DNA of 60,586 nt from Candidatus Omnitrophota bacterium. Lineage in GTDB: Bacteria > Omnitrophota > Gorgyraeia > Gygaellales > Profunditerraquicolaceae. The position numbers were made by a program, and so were the translations under genes. The notes below the pieces were generated by a model that saw only the letters and a list, made by a program, of their open reading frames with translations, had not been told where the DNA came from and made no database searches. Positions 9,143 through 15,568 of the stretch are shown one piece after another. Positions within the stretch are counted from its first letter, which is position 1. Every line of letters begins with the position of its first letter. The stretch is taken from positions 1 to 60,586 of the forward strand of contig JAQUMI010000004.1 in the NCBI GenBank assembly GCA_028718225.1, in the 5' to 3' direction.

Positions 9143-9171
9143 AATATACCACTCTTTGCGGAAAGTGTCAA
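9143..9171 (-). promoter_or_regulatory. Promoter of the rpsU operon
   Basis: Minus-strand TTGACA (9166-9171), 17-nt spacer, TATATT (9143-9148). The -35 box overlaps the tilS stop codon. The spacer holds an imperfect palindrome, CTTTGCGGAAAG (9154-9165), which could be an operator. A small CGCTA/TAGCG hairpin lies in the leader of about 50 nt before rpsU. Confidence 0.8.
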
Positions 9172-10151
9172 CAGCTTGTGCTGGCGTACCTGCAATAAAA
9201 AAGAATGCTCTTGGCCTTCTTAAGAACCACTATGCCCTTAGGCAGGTCAACGATGGAATTTATCGGGCGGTTTACGATTAAGTCCTCAATTTCCTTGATA
9301 TGCCTAAAAGTTATCCGGCGCGTTGAGCCCTGGAGCCGGGATATATGCAAGCGCAAGATAAGCCTTTGCATTGACGGATGCAACTTTAAAAATTTGGCGG
9401 TATTTATCCGATTGCGCTTTCCCCTGGCCAAGCGCAGGGCTTGCCGGTTCAAGTAATCATAATCAAAAGCTATCCCCTCAGCCATGTTGCTTAAGACATC
9501 TTTTATGCGCGGATTATACTGCTCTTTAAGTAAAGGGATTAATTTATTACGAAGCTTATTCCTGAAATAAGTATCCTGAAAGTTTGTCCTATCGATACGC
9601 GGCTTGATTTTTTTTCTTTTTAAAAATGCCTCTATCTCCCTGCGCTGGACCCGGATTAACGGCCGGATAACTGTAAAACCGTAGAGTTTTCTTTTAGGAA
9701 GTATCCCGGCTAAGCCATAGAGGCCAGTGCCTCTTAAGATACGCATAAGTACTGTTTCAGCCTGATCATCCAGATTATGCGCTAAAGCGATTTTATCCGC
9801 TTTAATCCCCTTAGCCACCTTTAATAAAAACATTAGACGAGCGTTCCGGGCAATTTCCTCAAGCGAGCCTTTTTTAGCTAATCTTCTTACATTAACCTTG
9901 CCAATCACAACAGGGATGCCGAGTTTAACCCCCAGGCGCCTTACGAATTCCGAGTCCTTGGCCGAACCTTTGCGCAGCATATGATCTAGATGTGCAACTT
10001 GTAACTTAAAACCTAACAGGCGGCTTAAGTCCTGCAGCAAATAAAGCAGGCAAACCGAGTCTGTCCCGCCGGAGACAGCAACCAGCACCAAATCCCCCCG
10101 CTTAATCAGCTCATATTTTCTAATTGCATCCTTTAGCTTATCCAGAATCAT
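9168..10151 (-). CDS. tilS: tRNA(Ile)-lysidine synthetase
   Basis: TilS attaches lysine to C34 of tRNA-Ile(CAU) so that it reads AUA and is charged with isoleucine. The 327-residue protein starts with the PP-loop VLVAVSGGTDSVCLLYLL (about residues 22-39), then HLDHMLRKGS, AHNLDDQAETVLMRILRGTG and the FRNKLRNKLIPLL region typical of TilS. It is a short form with a reduced C-terminal part. Two CAU-anticodon tRNAs besides any initiator are present in this window, and at least one is a likely substrate. A weak promoter (TTTTCA, 17 nt, TAATAT at 10159-10164) ends 7 nt before its ATG. Confidence 0.93.
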   Translation of the reverse strand: MILDKLKDAIRKYELIKRGDLVLVAVSGGTDSVCLLYLLQDLSRLLGFKLQVAHLDHMLRKGSAKDSEFVRRLGVKLGIPVVIGKVNVRRLAKKGSLEEIARNARLMFLLKVAKGIKADKIALAHNLDDQAETVLMRILRGTGLYGLAGILPKRKLYGFTVIRPLIRVQRREIEAFLKRKKIKPRIDRTNFQDTYFRNKLRNKLIPLLKEQYNPRIKDVLSNMAEGIAFDYDYLNRQALRLARGKRNRINTAKFLKLHPSMQRLILRLHISRLQGSTRRITFRHIKEIEDLIVNRPINSIVDLPKGIVVLKKAKSILFYCRYASTSC

Positions 10152-10196
10152 CGGATAAATATTAGCATAACCCGGCTGCTTTGAAAAGATTTAAGA

Positions 10197-10225
10197 TTGA
10201 CTTTTAGCTTTTTAAAGTGTAAATT
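10197..10225 (+). promoter_or_regulatory. Promoter of the flippase gene, possibly leaderless
   Basis: TTGACT (10197-10202), 17-nt spacer, TAAATT (10220-10225). The -10 box ends 8 nt before the ATG at 10234, and no Shine-Dalgarno is present between them. Transcription would start at or within a few bases of the start codon. Confidence 0.65.
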
Positions 10226-10233
10226 GAATTTTA

Positions 10234-11505
10234 ATGAACGACAAAATAATAACCCCAAAAGAAAGAAAGGTTGTCTTAGAAAACTTTACTTCGCTTTCCA
10301 CCTTGCAAGGAATCAGTTATCTTATCCCTCTGGTTATCCTGCCTTACCTGATAAGAGTAATCGGCCCGGAAAAATTCGGCTTGATCGCCTTTGCCCAGGC
10401 ATTAATCCAGTATTTTATGATTTTCACGGATTACGGTTTCAGCCTGACCGCAACCAAAAAAATATCTTTATGTAAAGACCAGAGCCAGGCCTCTACGGTA
10501 TTTTCAACAGTAATGACCGTAAAATTCATTCTTGCTTTTTTAAGTTATTTAATCTTACTCTTTTTGATAAACGCTATCCCTAAGTTCAGGCAGGACTGGC
10601 TGCTTTATGTATTCAGTTTCGGAGCGGTCATCGGAAATACACTCTTTCCGGTCTGGTTATTCCAGGGGGCCGAAAAAATGAAATTCATAACCATAATCAA
10701 TATTATCGGAGGTATAATCTATACAGTTTCGCTTTTTATATTTGTGAAAGAGCCAGCGGATTATCTCCTGGTACCTTTACTGAACTCCCTGTTTTTTATA
10801 ATAACCGGGCTTTTGGGCCTCTATATCGCGTTTAAAGAGTTTGACCTGGAATTCGTATTCCAAAGTTATAGTAACATAAGAGAGGAATTAAAAACGGGCT
10901 GGGAGATCTTTATTTCTATGATCGCCATAAATACCTATACCGCCACGCGCATCTTTGCCGTTGGCCTTCTCACCAATAATACGCTAACCGGTTACTACTC
11001 CATCGCCGAGAAAATAACCGGCGTTATCCAGGCGTTTCCCCTTGCTTCTCTCTCGCAGGCAATCTATCCGAGAATAAGCAAAATCTTTGCTAAAAGTAAA
11101 CTCCGGGCCTTAAGGCTAATGCATAAAGTCCAGCATTCTACCACTCTGACCTATCTATTGGCTATCCCGGTACTTTTTTTCATTTCGCCGGTGATTGTAA
11201 AAATTGCCTGCGGGAAAAATTATCCCGAGGTAGTAATCAGCCTGAAACTCCTGCTTCTGTCAATATTCTTTATCAGCGCCAATGCCTTTAAGATCCAGTT
11301 TTTACTGGTCTGCGGAAGACCGGATATCTACTCCAGGATACATGTCCTGGCAGCGCTTCTGGGCTTGCCGTTAATCTTTATCCTTATCCACTATTTTTCT
11401 TATTTGGGGGCCGCGGCGGCAACCGTAACCATTGAAACAGCCATCTTTATTTTTACCTCGCAAATACTCTACGCTTTGACTAATAATTATAAAGAACCCC
11501 GTTAA
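10234..11505 (+). CDS. Polysaccharide flippase of the Wzx/RfbX (MOP) family
   Basis: This 423-residue integral membrane protein has about 12 hydrophobic segments and the RfbX pattern: a short cytosolic N-terminus, SLSTLQGISYLIPLVILPYLIRVIGPEKFGLIAFAQALIQYF, then TDYGFSLTATKKISL. Proteins of this type move lipid-linked oligosaccharide units across the inner membrane. It is a single plus-strand gene, divergent from tilS, with no glycosyltransferases beside it. The nucleotide-sugar genes at 55850-60285 could supply precursors. It ends before a perfect hairpin at 11512-11534. Confidence 0.9.
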   Translation: MNDKIITPKERKVVLENFTSLSTLQGISYLIPLVILPYLIRVIGPEKFGLIAFAQALIQYFMIFTDYGFSLTATKKISLCKDQSQASTVFSTVMTVKFILAFLSYLILLFLINAIPKFRQDWLLYVFSFGAVIGNTLFPVWLFQGAEKMKFITIINIIGGIIYTVSLFIFVKEPADYLLVPLLNSLFFIITGLLGLYIAFKEFDLEFVFQSYSNIREELKTGWEIFISMIAINTYTATRIFAVGLLTNNTLTGYYSIAEKITGVIQAFPLASLSQAIYPRISKIFAKSKLRALRLMHKVQHSTTLTYLLAIPVLFFISPVIVKIACGKNYPEVVISLKLLLLSIFFISANAFKIQFLLVCGRPDIYSRIHVLAALLGLPLIFILIHYFSYLGAAAATVTIETAIFIFTSQILYALTNNYKEPR

Positions 11506-11511
11506 AAAGAA

Positions 11512-11534
11512 AAAGAGGAGATTTTCTCCTCTTT
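11512..11534 (-). terminator. Bidirectional terminator hairpin
   Basis: A perfect 10-bp stem, AAAGAGGAGA (11512-11521) and TCTCCTCTTT (11525-11534), with a 3-nt loop separates the convergent flippase and small-membrane-protein genes. On the minus strand the stem is followed by a T-rich tract, so termination should be stronger in that direction. Confidence 0.8.
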
Positions 11535-11556
11535 AAAAACAAAAGATTGATTAAAT

Positions 11557-11796
11557 TTAAAAATTTATTTTATCAATCTGCTGGTAGTAATCGTTTAGTA
11601 CTTTAAGTGAACCGCCGAAGGCCGTCAATAACAGAAGGGAGAGGATGATTATTACGGCGCTGATAGCTATCTTGGCCCCTTTCTTGTAACGCGGGTTAGT
11701 CCAGACTAACGGTAAAACAAGCGGCCCGACGCATAAGAAACCAACGACTAAAGAAACGCGGCTGAAATACCATTTATCCTTCTGCTTAACATCCAT
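11557..11796 (-). CDS. Small membrane protein, unrecognised
   Basis: From the ATG at 11796 this encodes 79 residues, with an AGAGG ribosome site overlapping the stop of the PAS gene. A longer frame reaches 11832 but would read through that region without conservation. Two membrane segments are visible: VSLVVGFLCVGPLVLPLVW and a second, KIAISAVIIILSLLLL, separated by a basic TNPRYKKGAK loop. A similar membrane module ends many small bacterial proteins of unknown role. It is the last gene before the terminator. Confidence 0.7.
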   Translation of the reverse strand: MDVKQKDKWYFSRVSLVVGFLCVGPLVLPLVWTNPRYKKGAKIAISAVIIILSLLLLTAFGGSLKVLNDYYQQIDKINF

Positions 11797-11800
11797 CCCG

Positions 11801-12301
11801 CTACCTCTTTTGCGAGGGCTTGGCGACCTCATTGCCGATACAAAGGATCTCTTTAATCGCTCCGGAACTATCTATAATAGCTTTATTCGTCCAAAGGATA
11901 CGCACGCGTTCGCCGGAGCTGCGAATATTTTCATTTTCATTCACAGAGTGCAGCTCAGGATTTGAGGTAATATCTTTAATCATCTGCGTCAGGTCGTTTC
12001 CGGATAAATCCGTTTTAGCGACAATCGTTCCGACAATATTCAGACCCAGTACATCCTTCTCGTAAAACCCAAAAAATCTCTGGGCGAACTGGTTAAAGAA
12101 CCTAATATTACCCCGGGTATCCATAAGCATGATAATACTGTTAGCGTTCTGGACTATTTGCCTATATCTTGCCTCATTTACCCTTGATGCCTCCAGCTCC
12201 TGCGTAAGCTTCTTTTCCCGGGCTTGTAATTCTTCAACGCGCTTATGCGCCAGGCCAAATTCAACCAAAAGCTCCTGCAGGTTCTCGTTTCCGTTTTCCA
12301 C
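11801..12301 (-). CDS. PAS-domain sensor protein without output domain
   Basis: This 166-residue soluble protein has an N-terminal coiled coil (about residues 5-45) followed by one PAS domain (about 46-160) with YRQIVQNANSIIMLMDTRGNIRFFNQFAQRFFGF and a closing AIIDSSGAIKEILCIGNEV. No kinase, cyclase or DNA-binding domain follows, so it would act through a partner. It lies 9 nt downstream of the EF-hand gene and next to a small membrane protein. The ligand is unknown. Confidence 0.8.
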   Translation of the reverse strand: MENGNENLQELLVEFGLAHKRVEELQAREKKLTQELEASRVNEARYRQIVQNANSIIMLMDTRGNIRFFNQFAQRFFGFYEKDVLGLNIVGTIVAKTDLSGNDLTQMIKDITSNPELHSVNENENIRSSGERVRILWTNKAIIDSSGAIKEILCIGNEVAKPSQKR

Positions 12302-12310
12302 GCTAGATCC

Positions 12311-12715
12311 TCAAAATTTTATTCTCAGTTTCCAATAATCGGTGTATTCATCTTCCGATATTTTATTGTCTTTATTGGCATCCATTTCCCGGAAGTACTC
12401 TTGGAATTGCGAACTGGATTCCCGCCGGGTAACTTTTCCATCCTTGTTTTTGTCGGATTTTTCCACTACCCTTGTCTTATCCGCGCCTGCTTCCTCGGCC
12501 TCCAGCACCCCGTTTTTATTCTTATCTAATTCTTTAAAATTCTTCTTCTGGTGGGCCTGCATTTCTTCGGGAGTGATATGGCCGTTTTTATCTACGTCTA
12601 TCGCCTTAAACTCGGCTTTGATTATCGGCGCGCCAATCTGATCCGCAAAAACATTGCTGCAGATAAGCAGACCAAGAACACAAGCAAAAACGCCGGCCAA
12701 CTTCAGGTTCTTCAT
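12311..12715 (-). CDS. Secreted calmodulin-like EF-hand protein
   Basis: This 134-residue protein has an N-terminal signal peptide (about residues 1-24, KLAGVFACVLGLLICSNVFA) and four EF-hand loops: residues 40-51, 64-75, 88-99 and 112-123. The first three have the ideal D-x-D/N-x-N/D-G pattern ending in Glu. The fourth has Asn in place of the central Gly. It should be exported to the periplasm or surface and bind calcium. An AAGGAG site precedes the ATG. The four-loop layout in so small a secreted protein is noteworthy, but the partner is unknown. Confidence 0.88.
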   Translation of the reverse strand: MKNLKLAGVFACVLGLLICSNVFADQIGAPIIKAEFKAIDVDKNGHITPEEMQAHQKKNFKELDKNKNGVLEAEEAGADKTRVVEKSDKNKDGKVTRRESSSQFQEYFREMDANKDNKISEDEYTDYWKLRIKF

Positions 12716-12750
12716 AAATTTCTCCTTACTCTAATAGCGCCTGATTAAAC

Positions 12751-12936
12751 TTACCTTTTCTTTATATCTTTAATAAGTTTTATTATCTGGGTATTCTTTT
12801 CGTGGATTACGCTATTCAACTCATCGATCTGCTTTCTTGATTCTTTCGCGTTTTGAAAATTTTGATAGGCAATGCCAACGGCAATGGCTAAAATCAATAC
12901 GGTTATCTCGATAACAATGTTTTCTTTCTTGGCCAT
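12751..12936 (-). CDS. Small membrane-anchored coiled-coil protein, unrecognised
   Basis: This 61-residue protein starts MAKKENIVIEITVLILAIAVGIAY, a single N-terminal membrane segment, followed by a charged helix (ESRKQIDELNSVIHEKNTQI) with heptad character. A GGAGG ribosome site lies 4 nt before the ATG. I do not recognise a family. It lies between a tRNA and the EF-hand gene and may be transcribed from the tRNA promoter region. Confidence 0.6.
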   Translation of the reverse strand: MAKKENIVIEITVLILAIAVGIAYQNFQNAKESRKQIDELNSVIHEKNTQIIKLIKDIKKR

Positions 12937-12983
12937 CTTTCCTCCTTTTTTAAGAAACTACTAAATTAAAAATAAAGCATCTA

Positions 12984-13060
12984 TGGTGGCGGAGAGTGGA
13001 TTTAAACCACCGACCAAGCGGGTATGAGCCGCGTGCTCTATCAGGCTGAGCTACTCCGCC
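12984..13060 (-). tRNA. tRNA with CAU anticodon (elongator Met likely; Ile2 possible)
   Basis: A complete 77-nt cloverleaf with encoded CCA: acceptor GGCGGAG/CTCCGCC, D stem GCTC/GAGC, anticodon loop CTCATAC and T stem GGTGG/CCACT. The 1-72 pair is G-C, which argues against an initiator. The CTCATAC loop resembles bacterial elongator tRNA-Met, but the variable region resembles tRNA-Ile2, so the charging identity is uncertain. It is unusual in having U56 in the T loop (TTTAAAT) and A19 in the D loop (AGCCTGATA), which can pair with each other. The outermost anticodon-stem pair, C27-U43, is mismatched. Confidence 0.9.
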
Positions 13061-13069
13061 ATAAGTAAT

Positions 13070-13098
13070 ATACTACCAATAAACTGCAATTAACTCAA
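13070..13098 (-). promoter_or_regulatory. Probable tRNA promoter
   Basis: TTGAGT (13093-13098), 17-nt spacer and TAGTAT (13070-13075) lie just after the acsE stop codon. The -10 box ends 9 nt before the tRNA 5' end, so the primary transcript would begin close to mature tRNA position 1. Confidence 0.5.
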
Positions 13099-13101
13099 CT
13101 T

Positions 13102-13890
13102 TTACTTTTTCCTATATGCTTCTAAATACGAACTACAGTATATATTCTTATTCAAAATCAACTCGGAGGTAATCAAAGCCTCCATCAATTCTTCATCAGT
13201 CGGATCTAATATAGCCGAATCCAGGCCGTAAGCCATAGCCATAACCAGGAAAGTGCGGTTCACCAGGCCCCTGGCATTAGTGCCTTGCGAAACATTGCTT
13301 AAGCCCAAGGTGGTTTTAGGGCTAGGCTCAGAGATGATTTTAAATTCACGGATTGATTCCAGGATATCCTTTAACTGAGCCTGGGCGACATTTACCGGCA
13401 AGACTATCGGGTCCAAATACAGGTTCTCTACGGGAAATTCCTTATCTTCGCAGGCAGAGACAATCGCCGCCGCCAGCTCCAGACGCTGGTCTTTATTCTG
13501 CGGTATGCCTTTTTTGCTGATGGTAATACCAACAAGCTGCGCACCATATTGCTTAGCTAAAGGAATGATGCTATCCAACTTTTCGCTGTCCGCGCTAACG
13601 GAATTAATAATTATCTTATTCCTGGCCGCCTTGAGGCCCGCTTCAATGACCTGACTTCTGCTTGAATCTAAACACAGCGGCCTATCCGTAACCTCCTGGA
13701 CAACTTCAACCAGCCAGGGCATATCAACTAAGGGGTTTTTTGACGCCGGCCCGCAATTAATATCCAGGGCATCTGCCCCGCTTTCTATCTGCCGCAAGGC
13801 GCATTTTTGAATCTCCGCTTTATCCCGCTCTTTAATTGCCTTGCCGATATCGGCGTACATCCCGTTAATTAACTCCCCGATAATAAACAT
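13102..13890 (-). CDS. acsE: Methyltetrahydrofolate:corrinoid/iron-sulfur protein methyltransferase
   Basis: AcsE moves the methyl group from methyl-tetrahydrofolate to the cobalt of the corrinoid/iron-sulfur protein, linking the methyl branch of the Wood-Ljungdahl pathway to acetyl-CoA synthesis. The 262 residues form a pterin-binding TIM barrel: GADALDINCGPASKNPLVDMPWLVEVVQ near residues 38-65, then LCLDSS, NKIIINSVSAD and LGLSNVSQGT. The size matches known AcsE. It is the last gene of the cluster, 2 nt after acsD, with a tRNA 41 nt downstream. Confidence 0.93.
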   Translation of the reverse strand: MFIIGELINGMYADIGKAIKERDKAEIQKCALRQIESGADALDINCGPASKNPLVDMPWLVEVVQEVTDRPLCLDSSRSQVIEAGLKAARNKIIINSVSADSEKLDSIIPLAKQYGAQLVGITISKKGIPQNKDQRLELAAAIVSACEDKEFPVENLYLDPIVLPVNVAQAQLKDILESIREFKIISEPSPKTTLGLSNVSQGTNARGLVNRTFLVMAMAYGLDSAILDPTDEELMEALITSELILNKNIYCSSYLEAYRKK

Positions 13891-13892
13891 AA

Positions 13893-14831
13893 CTACCTTT
13901 CGAATAAATTATCTACATACTTGGTAACTTCTTCTATCGCCTTAGGGTGACGCATAACCAGTAAATCCGCACCTGCCTGGATCAAAGCCGTCGCGGTAAG
14001 CGTCTCCCAGATTACTCCCTGCTCCGCCGGGGCAACCTTTGCCTCTTTTGCCCTCCAGGCTTCCTGGCCAACAAAACAGATAAACGGGCAAGCCAGTGTT
14101 TTATCTCCGGAAAGGCCGGCTAGGCGGGAGCGCTCCATAATAGAATAAGCGTATTCCAGGCCATAACCCAAAGCCCCGATAGTCGGGTCCATAACAATAC
14201 GCTCTAAGTTCAAACCCATATCCGAAATTAAAACATTCAACTGTTTAGCTATATTGATGTCTATCGGGCTCTCGGCAATAATATTATGCCCGTCAGCCAG
14301 GACGCTAGCGACAATCGTCTTATAATTATCCTGCGTAGCCGGGCCGATCAAACAACGTTCCTGCTTAGCCGCTTCGGAACAAGCAGGTAAAAGCAGGTTA
14401 TCCTTAGCCTCATCCCCACAGCCTAAGATAATTAACGGCACACGCACACTCTCTAATATTTTTTGGACAAGCTGCGCTTCTTCTTCGGGGGATTTGTTGC
14501 CAAAATCCTGATGCGCCCCCTGCAACCTCAGACATATCCCTTGCGCCTTATATTCTTTCACGCACATTTGCGCCCATTTCACCGGATCACCAAGGACATT
14601 TTTATATCCTCGAGTCAGTTCATCCGGCCAATCCAAAGGAAGAATGTCCCAAACTTCAAAAACAATCTGGGGTTTATTAGGGAGAGGGCCTTCCTGGAAT
14701 AAGCAAGGTAAAGATTTTTCTCCGCCTATTTTCAGGATATGCGAACGCGTGCCTTTGTCTTGCGGGGTTGCCCCGATATTTACTACCGAAACTTCTCCGG
14801 ACCATTTTTCCGCCATTAGTTGCAGTGCCAT
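13893..14831 (-). CDS. acsD: Corrinoid/iron-sulfur protein small subunit (CODH/ACS delta)
   Basis: AcsD forms, with AcsC, the corrinoid protein that delivers methyl groups to acetyl-CoA synthase. The 312-residue TIM-barrel protein begins with GEVSVVNIGATPQDKGTRSHILKIGGEKSLPCL, typical of the CdhD/AcsD family, and has LIILGCGDEAKDNLLLPACSEAA and MDPTIGALGYGLEYAYSIMER further on. The ATG at 14831 has an AGGAGA site. It overlaps cooC by 16 nt, which implies translational coupling. Confidence 0.94.
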   Translation of the reverse strand: MALQLMAEKWSGEVSVVNIGATPQDKGTRSHILKIGGEKSLPCLFQEGPLPNKPQIVFEVWDILPLDWPDELTRGYKNVLGDPVKWAQMCVKEYKAQGICLRLQGAHQDFGNKSPEEEAQLVQKILESVRVPLIILGCGDEAKDNLLLPACSEAAKQERCLIGPATQDNYKTIVASVLADGHNIIAESPIDINIAKQLNVLISDMGLNLERIVMDPTIGALGYGLEYAYSIMERSRLAGLSGDKTLACPFICFVGQEAWRAKEAKVAPAEQGVIWETLTATALIQAGADLLVMRHPKAIEEVTKYVDNLFER

Positions 14832-15568
14832 ATTCTGTCTCCTAATTTGCCTAAAGCCGTTAGAGTAAGATTATTATTATTCAACTTGAATAGAGAATCT
14901 CCGTCCAAGCTTAAACCTTCGATCTCCGGGTCATTCGATAATGCCCCGAGAAGTTCCAGGTTCAAACCCCTGGTTTTTTCCTTGTCTAGCGCTTTCCCGC
15001 AGCGGTTAACAATAAGGAAATCCTTTTTAATCTTTAAGCCCAGTTCCCGGGTTAATGCCGCTATTCTTTTAGCGGCCTTTAGCCCGACAACCGTAGCATC
15101 TGAAACCACTACCAGAGTATCTGCCTGGCCGGTAGTGCGCCGGGATAAATGCTCCAGCCCCGCTTCATTATCTATAACCACAAAATCATAATCTTTAACT
15201 AATTTTCCCATAACATTACGCAGGGCGTTGTTCACGTAGCAATAACAGCCCGGGCCTTCGGGCCTGCCCATTGTCAAAACATCGAAATTATCGCCTTCAG
15301 CTATGGCCGTCTGCACGCGGTATTCAATAAAAGCGTCTTTACCCATATTTACCGGGACGCTTTGCGGATGGTCGGCCAAATCATCCAGTATGGAACCGAT
15401 ACTTTCTTTTATCTCTAACCCTAAAACCTCGGCAAGATTGCTGTTCGGGTCAGCGTCTACCGCCAAAACCGAACCCAGTTTTTTTTCTTTGATGATCCGC
15501 ACAAACAGGGCGGCGAGAGTAGTTTTACCGGTTCCGCCTTTACCCGCCAAAGCAATAACCTGGCCCAT
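14816..15568 (-). CDS. cooC: CooC-type nickel-insertion ATPase
   Basis: CooC is a MinD/SIMIBI-class ATPase that helps mature the nickel site of CO dehydrogenase or acetyl-CoA synthase. The 250-residue protein has a P-loop GKGGTGKTT at residues 9-17, VLAVDADPNSNLAEVLG, and a CYC motif (within GPGCYCYVNNALR), the pair of cysteines known to bind metal at the CooC dimer interface. Its start codon follows the acsV stop as TAAATG. In acetogens the equivalent cluster gene is also called acsF. Its target enzyme is not encoded in the window. Confidence 0.92.
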   Translation of the reverse strand: MGQVIALAGKGGTGKTTLAALFVRIIKEKKLGSVLAVDADPNSNLAEVLGLEIKESIGSILDDLADHPQSVPVNMGKDAFIEYRVQTAIAEGDNFDVLTMGRPEGPGCYCYVNNALRNVMGKLVKDYDFVVIDNEAGLEHLSRRTTGQADTLVVVSDATVVGLKAAKRIAALTRELGLKIKKDFLIVNRCGKALDKEKTRGLNLELLGALSNDPEIEGLSLDGDSLFKLNNNNLTLTALGKLGDRIWHCN

